Of a stretch of 53,379 nt of DNA, positions 1-8,514 are shown piece after piece. Position numbers and translations under genes: made by a program. Under the pieces are notes generated by a model. It saw nothing but the letters and a program-made list of their open reading frames with translations, made no database searches and had not been told where the DNA came from. The DNA is from Streptomyces sp. McG3 (GTDB lineage Bacteria > Actinomycetota > Actinomycetes > Streptomycetales > Streptomycetaceae). Location of the stretch: assembly GCF_018619185.1 (NCBI RefSeq), contig NZ_JAAXYC010000019.1, positions 1 through 53,379 on the forward strand. The letters are read 5' to 3'. The first letter of the stretch is position 1; every line of letters starts with the position of its first letter.

Positions 1-54
1 CCCGCACCCCTGCCCCACCCCCGTCAGCGCAGGGCAACGGCACCGGCACCGGCG

Positions 55-2895
55 TCAGCCGACAGAGCTGTACGCCACTACCCCCCGCAACACCGCATCC
101 ACCGCCTTGCGCGCGTTCTTCGCCACAGAACTCGCCCCCTCCCCCGCGTCCCGAGGAGCCGCCGCGGCCACCTGCCCCAGCACATCGATCACCTGCTTGC
201 ACCACCGTACGAAGTCCCCCGCCGGCATCTCCGCCTCGCGCAGCACCTCGTCCAGCGTCCGGCCGGAGGCCCACATGTAGACCGCCCAGGCGAAGCCGAG
301 ATCGGGCTCGCGCTGCCCGACCCCTTCCGTCTGGTTGATCTTGAAGTCCTCCTCCAGGGCGTCAAGCCGGCCCCAGATCCGCACCATCTCGCCCATGGCG
401 ACCTTGGCGGGACCGGACGGCAGCTTCGGCGCGACGGCGTCATCTGCCTGCCGCGCCTCGTACACCAACGCCGAGACGCAAGCGGCCAGCTCAGCGGGGT
501 TGAGCCCTTCCCAGACACCCTCGCGCAGACACTCGCTGGCGAGCAGATCCAGCTCCCCGTACAGCCGGGCCAGCCGCCGCCCGTTCGCGGTGACCTCGTT
601 GCCCCGGAGGTAGTCCAGCTCGGTCAGGAGCGCGACGATCCGGTCGAAGGTCCGGGCGATCGTGTTCGTCCGCCCCTCGATCCGCTTCTCCAGCTGCTGG
701 GTGTCCCGCTGCAGCCGGTGGTAGCGCTCGGCCCACCGCGCGTGGTCCTCCCGCTCGTCGCACCCGTGGCACGGGTGGGCGCGCAGCTCGGTCCGCAGCC
801 GGGCGATCTCGCGGTCGTCGGCGGCCGGCGCCCGCCCCTTGCGGTGCCGGTCGGGCACGATGTGCCCGGCCTTCGTCCGCAGCGCGGAGGCCAGATCACG
901 CCGGGACTGCGGCGAGCGCGGGTTGAACGACTTCGGTACGCGCATCCGGTCCAGCGCCTCCACCGGCACCGGGAAGTCCATCGAGGCCAGCCGCTTGACC
1001 TGCCGTTCGGCGGTCAGCACCAGCGGGCGCGGCCCGTCGTGGTGGTCGAACCCGCGGTGCCCGTTGGCCCGCCCGGCAGGCAGCCCCGGGTCCAGCACGA
1101 GGGCGAGCCCCGCGAACTTCCCCGTCGGCACATGGATGACGTCCCCGGGCTTCAGCTTCTCCAGCGAGGAGGCCGCCGCCGCTCGCCGCTGCGCCGCGCC
1201 CTGCTTGGCCAGCTCCGTCTCGCGGTCCTTGAGGTCGCGCCGCAGACGCGCGTACTCCTCGAAGTCACCGAGGTGGCAGGTCATGCCCTCCTGGTAGCCC
1301 TCCAGGCCCTCCTCGTTGCGCTGCACCTGCCGCGAGATCCCCACGACGGACTTGTCCGCCTGGAACTGGGCGAACGAGGTCTCCAGCAACTCGCGCGAGC
1401 GGTGCCGGCCGAACTGCTGCACCAGGTTGACCGCCATGTTGTACGAGGGGCGGAAGCTGGAGCGCAGCGGATACGTACGGGTGCCCGCGAGGCCGGCCAG
1501 CGCCGTCGGGTCCAGGCCGCGCTGCCACAGGACCACCGCGTGGCCCTCGACATCGATGCCGCGGCGTCCGGCCCGGCCGGTGAGCTGGGTGTACTCGCCG
1601 GGGGTGATGTCGGCGTGCTGCTCGCCGTTCCACTTGACGAGCTTCTCCAGCACCACGGAACGCGCGGGCATGTTGATGCCGAGCGCCAGCGTCTCGGTGG
1701 CGAAGACGGCCTTCACCAGACCGCGGACGAACAGCTCCTCGACGACTTCCTTGAAGGTCGGCAGCATGCCCGCGTGGTGCGCGGCGATACCCCGCTCCAG
1801 TCCTTCGAGCCACTCGTAGTAGCCCAGGACGTGCAGGTCCTCGCCGGGGATGGACGCGGTCCGCTCCTCGACGATCTCCCGGACCAGCCGGCGCTTGTCC
1901 TCGTCGTTGAGCCGCAGCCCTGCGTACAGGCACTGCTGGACGGCGGCCTCGCAGCCGGCCCGGCTGAAGATGAAGGTGATGGCGGGGAGCAGGCCCTCGT
2001 TGTCCAGCCGGTCGATGACCTCGGGCCGGCCGGGCGTCCAGATCCGGCCGCGCTGACGCCTCTCGCGCTCACGGTCGGCCTCGCGCACCATCTTGCCCCG
2101 GCGGCGGTCCCGGGGGTTGTAGACGTTCTGGCTCTCCTGCCGGGCGAGACGGACCAGGTCGGGGTTGACCTCACGCCGTCCGGCGCCCCGGCCGCCGTGG
2201 TCGGTCGCCTCCTCGAAGAGGTCGTACATCTTGCGGCCGGCCATCACGTGCTGCCAGAGCGGCACCGGGCGGTGCTCGGAGACGATCACCTCGGTGTCGC
2301 CGCGCACGGTGTCCAGCCAGTCGCCGAACTCCTCCGCGTTGGAGACGGTCGCCGACAGGGAGACCAGCGTCACCGACTCCGGGAGGTGAATGATCACTTC
2401 CTCCCACACCGCGCCCCTGAAGCGGTCGGAGAGGTAGTGCACCTCGTCCATGACCACATAGCCGAGTCCGGACAGCGACTGGGAGCCCGCGTACAGCATG
2501 TTCCGCAGGACCTCGGTGGTCATCACGACCACCGGCGCCTCGGAGTTGACGCTGTTGTCGCCGGTCAGCAGACCGACCTTGTCGGCGCCGTAGCGCTTGA
2601 CCAGATCGGCGAACTTCTGGTTGGAGAGCGCCTTGATCGGTGTGGTGTAGAAGCACTTGCGGCCCTGCTCCAGGGCCAGATGCACGGCGAACTCGCCGAC
2701 GATCGTCTTGCCCGACCCGGTGGGGGCCGCGACCAGCACCCCCTTGCCCGCTTCCAGGGCCTGGCAGGCCTCGATCTGGAACGGGTCCAGACCGAACTCG
2801 TACATCTCGCGGAAGGGCCCGAGGGCCGTCGCCATCTCGGCCGCACGGTCCCGAGAAGCCTGGTATCGCTCAGCTGGTGAGAGGTCCTCTGTCAT
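55..2895 (-). CDS. DEAD/DEAH-box RNA helicase, HelY/Mtr4 (Ski2-like) family
   Basis: A superfamily 2 helicase that probably unwinds structured RNA with ATP in the cytoplasm. About 946 residues. The N-terminal RecA-like domain carries Walker A APTGSGKT at about residues 57-64 and the Walker B box DEVH at about 150-153. The second RecA-like domain has the arginine motif in QLTGRAGRRGID. The long C-terminal part matches the Mtr4/HelY accessory region (DSHCT-like), including a four-Cys-like stretch HPCHGCDERE. The reading frame extends upstream to a GTG at 2928, but the family-typical start is the ATG at 2895 (MTEDLSPAERYQ). Neither start has a strong ribosome site. It follows the lipid kinase gene in the same direction. 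The family assignment is firm; the substrate is inferred. Confidence 0.9.
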   Translation of the reverse strand: MTEDLSPAERYQASRDRAAEMATALGPFREMYEFGLDPFQIEACQALEAGKGVLVAAPTGSGKTIVGEFAVHLALEQGRKCFYTTPIKALSNQKFADLVKRYGADKVGLLTGDNSVNSEAPVVVMTTEVLRNMLYAGSQSLSGLGYVVMDEVHYLSDRFRGAVWEEVIIHLPESVTLVSLSATVSNAEEFGDWLDTVRGDTEVIVSEHRPVPLWQHVMAGRKMYDLFEEATDHGGRGAGRREVNPDLVRLARQESQNVYNPRDRRRGKMVREADRERERRQRGRIWTPGRPEVIDRLDNEGLLPAITFIFSRAGCEAAVQQCLYAGLRLNDEDKRRLVREIVEERTASIPGEDLHVLGYYEWLEGLERGIAAHHAGMLPTFKEVVEELFVRGLVKAVFATETLALGINMPARSVVLEKLVKWNGEQHADITPGEYTQLTGRAGRRGIDVEGHAVVLWQRGLDPTALAGLAGTRTYPLRSSFRPSYNMAVNLVQQFGRHRSRELLETSFAQFQADKSVVGISRQVQRNEEGLEGYQEGMTCHLGDFEEYARLRRDLKDRETELAKQGAAQRRAAAASSLEKLKPGDVIHVPTGKFAGLALVLDPGLPAGRANGHRGFDHHDGPRPLVLTAERQVKRLASMDFPVPVEALDRMRVPKSFNPRSPQSRRDLASALRTKAGHIVPDRHRKGRAPAADDREIARLRTELRAHPCHGCDEREDHARWAERYHRLQRDTQQLEKRIEGRTNTIARTFDRIVALLTELDYLRGNEVTANGRRLARLYGELDLLASECLREGVWEGLNPAELAACVSALVYEARQADDAVAPKLPSGPAKVAMGEMVRIWGRLDALEEDFKINQTEGVGQREPDLGFAWAVYMWASGRTLDEVLREAEMPAGDFVRWCKQVIDVLGQVAAAAPRDAGEGASSVAKNARKAVDAVLRGVVAYSSVG

Positions 2896-2940
2896 CTTGG
2901 CTACGAGCCTACCCGCCACCTCCGACACTCAGCGCGATCT

Positions 2941-3882
2941 TTAAATGCCCTTGGCTGTTCCCTCGCCCGGGGCCCGGTCAGCGCCGGCCCGGGGCCCGGT
3001 GAGCACCCGTACGGCACCCGGTACGCAGGTGGCGGTGAGCGGCAGCGCGCCCAGCGGTTCACCGTCCGCGTACGCCGTGACCCCGGCCGCCGCCAGCTCG
3101 ATCGAGGAGACCCGGTGCACGGTGACGGCGGGGTGGCCCAGGTGCGTGCCCCGGTAGACCTTCGGGAAGACCTTGAGGAGCGTGGTGCGGGTGCACCGCC
3201 CCACCACGGTCACGTCGAAGAGCCCGTCGTCCATCTCGGCGTCGGCACAGATCCGCATGCCCCCGCCGTACGTGGTTCCGTTGCCGACCGCGATGAGCGT
3301 GGCCTCGATCTCGGTGGCCTCTCCCCCGTCGAGCCGGATGCGGTACGGGATCGGCCGGAAGGCGGCCAGCTCGGCGAGGATCGCGAGGTCGTACGTGAAC
3401 CGGCCGCCGACGAAGCGCATCCGGTTGCCCCGGTCGTTGACCCGGGAGTCGAAGCCGGAGGCGAGGACCGAGCCGAACCAGCGGTCCCCGACCCGCCCGA
3501 GGTCGATGTCGCGGTGACCGCCCTGCTTGAGCGCCCGCGCGGCCAGCCGTCCGGCGGCGGCCGGGTCACGTATCGGCAGCCCCAGCGCCCGGGCGAAGTC
3601 GTTTCCGGTGCCGACGGCGACGACGCCGAGCGGGGTGGCGGTCCCGGCGACGGCCTGGAGGGCGAGGGACATCAGCCCGTCCCCGCCCACGGCTATCAGT
3701 GCCCCGGTCCCCGCCGCGACGGCCTCGCGGGCCCGGCGCAGGGCGTCGTCGGCGTCCTCGCCCAGCACCGTACGGACGGAGAATCCGGCGTCCCGCAACG
3801 CGGAAGCGGCCGGCTGCGCGGCGTGCGCGCCCCGGCCGCGTCCTGCGGTGGGATTGACGAAGAGGGTGATCTCGCTGGTCAC
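2941..3882 (-). CDS. Diacylglycerol kinase / lipid kinase family protein
   Basis: A 313-residue member of the DAGK_cat/YegS family, enzymes that phosphorylate lipid acceptors such as diacylglycerol at the membrane. The N-terminus FVNPTAGRGRG matches the family's VNPxxG start. The nucleotide motif is GGDG at residues 66-69, followed by L where the usual sequence is GGDGT. A GTGNDFAR motif lies near residue 100. The C-terminal beta-sandwich region ends in YADGEPLG. The start is a GTG, 18 bases after the tatC stop, so it is probably transcribed with tatA-tatC. The exact lipid substrate cannot be read from the sequence. Confidence 0.85.
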   Translation of the reverse strand: MTSEITLFVNPTAGRGRGAHAAQPAASALRDAGFSVRTVLGEDADDALRRAREAVAAGTGALIAVGGDGLMSLALQAVAGTATPLGVVAVGTGNDFARALGLPIRDPAAAGRLAARALKQGGHRDIDLGRVGDRWFGSVLASGFDSRVNDRGNRMRFVGGRFTYDLAILAELAAFRPIPYRIRLDGGEATEIEATLIAVGNGTTYGGGMRICADAEMDDGLFDVTVVGRCTRTTLLKVFPKVYRGTHLGHPAVTVHRVSSIELAAAGVTAYADGEPLGALPLTATCVPGAVRVLTGPRAGADRAPGEGTAKGI

Positions 3883-3900
3883 CCGCCGGACCCTACAAGG

Positions 3901-4866
3901 TCAGGTGATGTCGTCGTAACCGTTCAGCCGGCGCGATCCGGGACCGTCCGTCTCGCCGGACGCCTGCCCCGGAAGTGCGGGGCGGGAGCCGGAGACTCTC
4001 TCGATGCTGCCGACGGGCTCGGGCGTCAGATCGAGATCCGATGCCTCGTCGTCGCTGAGCTCGGCGTCGGGGTTCTTGCGGTTGCGCCGCTTGTCGTTCA
4101 GCAGGGAGAAGCCGACGGCGATGAAGTAGAGGACCGCGAGCGGGCCGGCGAGAAGCAGCATGGAAACCGGTTCGCCACCGGGGGTCGCGATGGCCGCGAA
4201 AGCGGTGAGGCCCACGATCATCCCGCGCCACCAGCCGAGCATCCGCTTGCCGGAGACGACACCGGTCATGTTCAGCGCGATGAGGAGCAGCGGCAGCTCG
4301 AAGGCGATGCCGAAGACGATCACCATGCGGACCAGCAGATCCAGATAGCTGTCGAGCTCGATCTGGTTCTGCACGTTCTCGGGGCTGAACCCGAGCATGA
4401 TCTCGGCGGTCTGCGGCAGGATCGCGTACGCGAGGTAGGCGCCGGAGAGGAAGAGGGGCGCGCCCACGATGGCGAAGGCGTAGGCGTAGCGCTTCTCACC
4501 CTGGTGCAGCCCGGGGGCCACGAAGGCCCACAGCTGGTACAGCCAGACCGGAGTCGCCAGCAGGACGCCGGACATCAGGGCGACCTTGAGGGCGTTGGTG
4601 AACGGCGCCAGCAGGGTGTTGGTCTTCAGCAGTGCGCAGGGCTTGCCGTTGACGGCGACGACCACGCCGTCCTTGCATCCGACGGATTCGAGCAGGGGGC
4701 GCAGAAGGAAGTCGTAGATCTCCTTCTGGAAGAACGCTGCCACGATCGTCACCACGACGATCGCCAGCACGGCCTTCAGCAGCCGGTTACGCAGCTCACG
4801 CAGGTGATCGAGGAGAGGCATCCGCCCCTCGTCGTCCTTCTCCTGCTTGCGGGCAGACTTGAGCAA
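3901..4866 (-). CDS. tatC: Sec-independent protein translocase TatC
   Basis: The polytopic receptor subunit of the twin-arginine translocase, which binds RR signal peptides at the cytoplasmic membrane. About 321 residues with six expected transmembrane helices. It shows the family start MPLLDHLRELRNRLLKA (the conserved H-L-EL-R-R pattern) and the conserved FELP in the middle membrane segments. The first loop holds two cysteines (GCKDG, KPCAL), as in other actinobacterial TatC proteins. A hydrophilic, acidic C-terminal tail of about 70 residues follows the last helix. It lies just downstream of tatA; tatB is not in the window, as is usual in Streptomyces. Confidence 0.95.
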   Translation of the reverse strand: MLKSARKQEKDDEGRMPLLDHLRELRNRLLKAVLAIVVVTIVAAFFQKEIYDFLLRPLLESVGCKDGVVVAVNGKPCALLKTNTLLAPFTNALKVALMSGVLLATPVWLYQLWAFVAPGLHQGEKRYAYAFAIVGAPLFLSGAYLAYAILPQTAEIMLGFSPENVQNQIELDSYLDLLVRMVIVFGIAFELPLLLIALNMTGVVSGKRMLGWWRGMIVGLTAFAAIATPGGEPVSMLLLAGPLAVLYFIAVGFSLLNDKRRNRKNPDAELSDDEASDLDLTPEPVGSIERVSGSRPALPGQASGETDGPGSRRLNGYDDIT

Positions 4867-4915
4867 CCCACTTCCCTCGTCTCGTGCGGCGGCTGTCGGC
4901 GGAGCGCGTCAGCTG

Positions 4916-5212
4916 TCAGCTCTGGGTGGTGGGCTTGGCCTCGCTGACCGGGCGGGAACTGGTGACGTCTCCCGGAGCGGCCTGGATGGTGCGCGCGGTG
5001 GTGGACTGCGGGGGCGTCGGGTCCTCGACGGTCTCCGTCGTGGGCGCCGCGGTCGTCGCGTCGTCCTTCTTCATGGCCTTGGCCTCGCTCTTGAGGATGC
5101 GGGCCGACTTGCCGAGCGAGCGCGCCATGTCGGGAAGCTTCTTGGCACCGAAGAGCAGCAGGATGACAGCGATGATCAGAACGATCTCGAGGGGCTTCAG
5201 ATTGCCGATCAT
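4916..5212 (-). CDS. tatA: Twin-arginine translocase pore subunit TatA
   Basis: A small single-span protein that oligomerises to form the Tat conduit. Using the ATG at 5212 it has 98 residues: [18 protein letters not shown], then the [16 protein letters not shown] hinge and amphipathic helix typical of TatA/E, then a charged tail rich in T, E and P. The frame opens 18 bases earlier, but the GAAGGAAG ribosome site lies inside that extension and is spaced correctly for the inner ATG. TatC is directly downstream, about 50 bases away, consistent with a tatAC operon. Confidence 0.95.
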   Translation of the reverse strand: MIGNLKPLEIVLIIAVILLLFGAKKLPDMARSLGKSARILKSEAKAMKKDDATTAAPTTETVEDPTPPQSTTARTIQAAPGDVTSSRPVSEAKPTTQS

Positions 5213-5279
5213 GTGCGACTTCCTTCTCACTGAGGCGGCTGGAGGGTGGGCTCGCTACCCGTTCGACCGGGCATACGTC

Positions 5280-5331
5280 CGATCGTTGCGCTTGGCAGCG
5301 ATCGTAACCCGCAGGGGTAAACGCGAGGCAA
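5280..5331 (-). promoter_or_regulatory. Candidate tatA promoter with overlapping inverted repeat
   Basis: On the minus strand TTGCCT (5331-5326) and TACGAT (5306-5301) form a -35/-10 pair with a 19-base spacer, slightly long. A 10-bp imperfect inverted repeat, CGATCG (5280-5285) with CGATCG (5299-5304) and TGC/GCA inside, overlaps the -10 box and probable start. It could be an operator or a leader hairpin. This is pattern-based only. Confidence 0.3.
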
Positions 5332-5430
5332 TGCCCGTGCGTACTCCTGCTTGCGACCCGCACCTCCCTGCCTGGGCCGACCCATGCAGCGTACCCCCCG
5401 GTGCGGTCGAACATCAGGTCTCAGGAGCCG

Positions 5431-5628
5431 TTATCGCAGGCCTTCGCCGGTGGCCGCGAGGCGGCCGGCCGCCCGTTCGAGGTCCTCGGACGCCCGGTTG
5501 ATCCGCTCCGTGGTGACCGTGACCTGTCGGCCGAGACGCTGGGCCTCGACGAAGACCTTGATGCCCAGGACGCCGAGCACGGTGATGCCCAGGAATCCGA
5601 GGGCGATGGCGAGCATGGGCCAGAACAT
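5431..5628 (-). CDS. Small single-span membrane protein of unknown function
   Basis: A 65-residue protein. Residues 1-25 (MFWPMLAIALGFLGITVLGV) form one hydrophobic helix. The rest is a charged helix, EAQRLGRQVTVTTERINRASEDLE, with DUF948-like heptad spacing that suggests a short coiled coil on the cytoplasmic face. An AGGAAGAGG ribosome site precedes the ATG at a suitable distance. It lies between the zinc-ribbon gene and tatA on the same strand. I do not recognise a specific function; a membrane-associated scaffold is only a guess. Confidence 0.65.
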   Translation of the reverse strand: MFWPMLAIALGFLGITVLGVLGIKVFVEAQRLGRQVTVTTERINRASEDLERAAGRLAATGEGLR

Positions 5629-5703
5629 ACGGCGGTGCCTCTTCCTACGGGGCTTCCTACAGGACTTGCCACGTCGCTTCCAACGGGCGCGGTGGCCGGG
5701 CCG

Positions 5704-6012
5704 CTACAGCGCGGTGTGCAGGCGCAGCGTCCGCACGCCGCCGCCGGTGAGCAGTTCGATGATGCGCTCCCCGGCGGGCTTGCGGACCGAGGCGCCGCAC
5801 TCGGGGCAGGTGAAGGTGTAGAAGGTGGTGCGGCTGGTGGCGCCGATCGCGAGGCGCAGTGCCGCGGCGGCCAGCTCGAAGCGCCCGCGGCAGTCGGGGC
5901 AGGCGGCCCGGAAGCGTACGGCGGCGGGTACGGGCACCGGGACGGGTCCGGCGCCGGGCAGGGGCGCCGGGCGGATCCCGGTGGTGGCCGGGAACAGGGG
6001 CGTCCGGTTCAT
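5704..6012 (-). CDS. Zinc-ribbon protein of unknown function
   Basis: A 102-residue protein with a Pro/Val-rich N-terminus (about residues 14-32) and then two CxxC knuckles, C38-x2-C41 and C69-x2-C72. These would bind one zinc ion in a rubredoxin-like ribbon. The spacing of 27 residues between knuckles and the FTCPECGASVRKPAGE context look like a nucleic-acid or protein-binding ribbon. A strong GGAGGGG ribosome site precedes the start. It lies 22 bases downstream of pafC, so it may be read with the pafBC genes. No named family is recognised. Confidence 0.7.
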   Translation of the reverse strand: MNRTPLFPATTGIRPAPLPGAGPVPVPVPAAVRFRAACPDCRGRFELAAAALRLAIGATSRTTFYTFTCPECGASVRKPAGERIIELLTGGGVRTLRLHTAL

Positions 6013-6034
6013 CGTTGTGTCCCCTCCTCGGGTC

Positions 6035-6991
6035 TCAGACCGCGTCCTCGTAGGCGGCGAGTGCCTCGCGGGCGGCCTCGCGGGCGCTGTCCGCGAGTTC
6101 CGGCGGCGTGACGATGCGGCCCTCGCCGCCGAGGCGCAGGGCGAGCCGGCGCAGGGAGGCCGGGTCCGGGGTGCGCAGGGTGATCCGCAGACCGCCGTCG
6201 GGGAGCTCCTCGGCGGAGTCGTGCGGGTAGTACTCCGCGACCCAGCGGCCGCCGGTGCCGACCTCGATGACGACTTCCGGGTCCTCGGCGGCGGGCTGGA
6301 CCAGCCCCGCGGACAGGTCGCGCAGCTCCAGCTCGGGCGGGGCGGCGGGGGCGTCGAGGAGGCGGATCTCGGCGACCCGGTCCAGCCGGAAGGTCCGGCG
6401 GGCCTCGGAGAGCCGGCACCAGCCCTCCATATAGGTGTGCCCGACGGCGAAGAGCCGGATCGGGTCGACCTCGCGCTCGGTGAGTTCGTCGCGGGCGGGC
6501 GAGTAGTAGCGCAGCCAGAGCCGGCGGCGCTCGGAGATGGCCCGGTCGACGTCGGCGAAGACGCCGCCCTCCGCCTCGAAGGTCACCGAGAGGCGGGAGC
6601 TGGCCGCGCCGGACTCGCCGGCGGCCGTCTCCAGCTTGGCGGTGGCGCGCACGAGGGCGAGCCGGTCGCTCTCGCGCAGGCCGGGCAGGGTGGCGACGGC
6701 GCGGGCCGCGACGAGCAGCGCGGTGGCCTCGTCGGCGGCGAGGCGGAGCGGCTCGGCGACGTCGTCCGGGTTGTGCCACCAGATCCGGTCGCCGTCGGTG
6801 TCGATGTCGAGGAGGTCGCCGCCGCGGAAGCTGGTGCCGCACATGGGCAGGACGTCGAGGTCGGAGATCAGCTCGTCCTCGGTGATCCCGAAGGCCCGTG
6901 CCACGTCCTGGACGTGGGCGCCGGGGCGCTCGCGCAGATACGTCACCAGGGAAAGCATCCGGCGGGTCTGGTCGATCGCGTTCGTGGCCAT
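6035..6991 (-). CDS. pafC: WYL-domain transcriptional regulator PafC
   Basis: One half of the PafBC heterodimer, a transcription activator of the RecA/LexA-independent DNA-damage response in actinobacteria. 318 residues from the ATG at 6991 (MATNAIDQTRRM), which has an AGGGA ribosome site; the frame itself opens further upstream. A winged helix-turn-helix (about 15-70) is followed by a WYL domain with RRRLWLRYYSPARDE and the arginine-rich RLFAVGHTYMEGWCRLSEARRTFRLDRV. It starts 13 bases after pafB, consistent with co-translation of the pair. The WYL domain is known to sense single-stranded nucleic acid in related proteins. Confidence 0.9.
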   Translation of the reverse strand: MATNAIDQTRRMLSLVTYLRERPGAHVQDVARAFGITEDELISDLDVLPMCGTSFRGGDLLDIDTDGDRIWWHNPDDVAEPLRLAADEATALLVAARAVATLPGLRESDRLALVRATAKLETAAGESGAASSRLSVTFEAEGGVFADVDRAISERRRLWLRYYSPARDELTEREVDPIRLFAVGHTYMEGWCRLSEARRTFRLDRVAEIRLLDAPAAPPELELRDLSAGLVQPAAEDPEVVIEVGTGGRWVAEYYPHDSAEELPDGGLRITLRTPDPASLRRLALRLGGEGRIVTPPELADSAREAAREALAAYEDAV

Positions 6992-7004
6992 CGTTTCCCT
7001 GCCC

Positions 7005-7958
7005 CTAGTCCTTGGCCACGGCGCGGAGCCGGTCCACCACATCGGCCCGCAGATCGGCGGGTTCCTCCACGACAACATCCGGGCCGAACTCGACGAGCCA
7101 GGCGTCGAGTCCGTGCCCGTACGGGATCTCCAGCTCGTCCCAGCCGTCGCCGCGTTCCCTCACGGCTATCGCGCGCGACCGCAGCGGGTAGCCGGCTCCG
7201 GCGCGCAGCCTGATCCGGGCGGTACGGGTCGCGGTCTCGCCGGCCCAGCTCTCGACGGTCTCGCGGACGGTGACGACGTCGGGCACCTCGGCGCTGAAGG
7301 CCCCGGCGCGGGAGCGGACCTTGCCGGTGATGCGGGAGAGCCGGAAGACGCGTTCGGCGCCGCGCTCGCGGTCCCAGCCCGCCAGATACCAGTGGCCGCG
7401 CCAGCATTCGAGGGTCCAGGGTTCGACCTGGCGCTGCTCGGGGCGGGCGGAGTTGGCCTTGCGGTAGTCGAAGGTGACGGGGCGCCGGTCGCGGCAGGCC
7501 AGCATCAGGGGCTCGAAGGCGGCCTCGTGGACGGGGATGCGGGGTTCGAGGGCGCTGTGGACCTCGTAGGCGTCCTCGGCCTCCGGCATTCCGGCGGCCC
7601 GCAGCTTCTGGAGGGCGCCGCTCGCTGCTCCGGCGAGGCGGGCCTGCTGCCAGACCTTGGCGGCGAGGCCGAGGGCCGCGGCCTCCTCGGCGTCCAGGGT
7701 GATGGGGGGCAGCCGGTTGCTGTCGCGGCGGGCCAGGTATCCGGTGTCGCCGTCGAGGTTCTCGACGGTCTCGATGACGAGGCCGAGCTCGCGCAGATCG
7801 TCCTTGTCGCGCTCGAACATCCGGTTGAAGGAGTCGTCGGAGCCCGCTTCCAGGTAGGCCTCGATGGATCCGCGGAGTTCGCGCTTGCTGAGTGGGCGCC
7901 GGGTCCCCAGCAGGCACAGCGCGAGGTTCATCAACCGCTCGGCCTTGGCAATCGCCAT
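7005..7958 (-). CDS. pafB: WYL-domain transcriptional regulator PafB
   Basis: The PafC partner in the PafBC DNA-damage regulator. 317 residues from the ATG at 7958 (MAIAKAERLMNL), with an AGAAAGGG ribosome site. The long upstream extension of the frame is not family-like and crosses the promoter region. It has an N-terminal winged helix-turn-helix with the DKDDLRELGLVIETV wing, then a WYL domain with RPVTFDYRKANSARPEQRQV and HWYLAGWDRERGAERVFRLSRI. The gene order pafB-pafC next to pafA is the classical arrangement, although two FKBP genes separate them here. Confidence 0.9.
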   Translation of the reverse strand: MAIAKAERLMNLALCLLGTRRPLSKRELRGSIEAYLEAGSDDSFNRMFERDKDDLRELGLVIETVENLDGDTGYLARRDSNRLPPITLDAEEAAALGLAAKVWQQARLAGAASGALQKLRAAGMPEAEDAYEVHSALEPRIPVHEAAFEPLMLACRDRRPVTFDYRKANSARPEQRQVEPWTLECWRGHWYLAGWDRERGAERVFRLSRITGKVRSRAGAFSAEVPDVVTVRETVESWAGETATRTARIRLRAGAGYPLRSRAIAVRERGDGWDELEIPYGHGLDAWLVEFGPDVVVEEPADLRADVVDRLRAVAKD

Positions 7959-7992
7959 CGACGCCCTTTCTCTTGTTGCTCTACGACCGTCG

Positions 7993-8022
7993 ACCGTACC
8001 GCCCCGGGGTTCTGGGAACCAA
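7993..8022 (-). promoter_or_regulatory. Candidate pafBC promoter
   Basis: On the minus strand TTGGTT (8022-8017) and TACGGT (7998-7993) are separated by 18 bases and lie 35 bases upstream of the pafB start, downstream of the terminator of the preceding gene. PafBC is known to activate promoters with an unusual spacing, so autoregulation is possible but not shown. Confidence 0.35.
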
Positions 8023-8050
8023 AAGGCGGGCCACCAGCCGGAGAGCGGTG

Positions 8051-8078
8051 AGGGCCCCCGCCGTGCGGCGGGGGCCCT
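8051..8078 (-). terminator. Terminator of the FKBP gene
   Basis: A perfect 12-bp stem, 8051-8062 with 8067-8078, and a GTGC loop, about 20 bases past the stop of the 123-residue FKBP gene. It is the boundary between that gene and pafBC. There is no T-run, as is common in Streptomyces. Confidence 0.75.
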
Positions 8079-8099
8079 CACACGCGCGACCGGAACGGA

Positions 8100-8471
8100 T
8101 CAGACCGCTACGAGGTCGCAGACGAAGATCAGCGTCTCGCCCGGGGCGATCTTGCCGCCGGCGCCGCGCTCGCCGTAGGCGAGGTGCGCGGGGATGATCA
8201 GCTCGCGGCGACCGCCGACCTTCATGCCCTGCACGCCCTGGTCCCATCCGGAGATGACCTGACCGGCACCGAGCTGGAACCGCAGCGGGGTGCCGCGGTT
8301 CCAGGAGGCGTCGAACTCCTCGCCGGTGGAGAAGGCCACGCCCACGTAGTGGACGGAGACGGTCTGGCCGGCCTGGGCCACCGCGCCCTCGCCCTCCCAG
8401 ATGTCCTTGATCTGCAGGTCGGCCGGCGGCTCGCCACCCGGGAAGTCGACCTCGGGCTTCTCGATGCTCAC
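8100..8471 (-). CDS. FKBP-type peptidyl-prolyl cis-trans isomerase
   Basis: A 123-residue single-domain FKBP that isomerises X-Pro bonds in the cytoplasm; there is no signal peptide. The FKBP active-site pattern is complete: VSVHYVGV, GEEFDASWNRG, FQLGAGQVISGWDQGVQGM with the central Trp, LAYGERG, and a C-terminal LIFVCDLVAV. The short N-terminal extension (PEVDFPGGEPPADL) is common in actinobacterial FkpA-like proteins. A second, lipoprotein FKBP lies directly upstream on the same strand, so one of the pair serves the cytosol and the other the cell surface. Confidence 0.93.
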   Translation of the reverse strand: MSIEKPEVDFPGGEPPADLQIKDIWEGEGAVAQAGQTVSVHYVGVAFSTGEEFDASWNRGTPLRFQLGAGQVISGWDQGVQGMKVGGRRELIIPAHLAYGERGAGGKIAPGETLIFVCDLVAV

Positions 8472-8514
8472 TGAACTGCTCCTCTAAATGATGAACTGGA
8501 CAACCGGGACAGTC

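Noticed and set aside
1..54. Possible coding sequence before the helicase stop
   Set aside because: Only 54 bases of C-rich intergenic sequence; nothing can be supported.
718..2880. A 720-codon plus-strand frame opposite the helicase
   Set aside because: Same reason: antisense to a well-supported gene, with His/Gln/Arg/Val-rich shadow composition.
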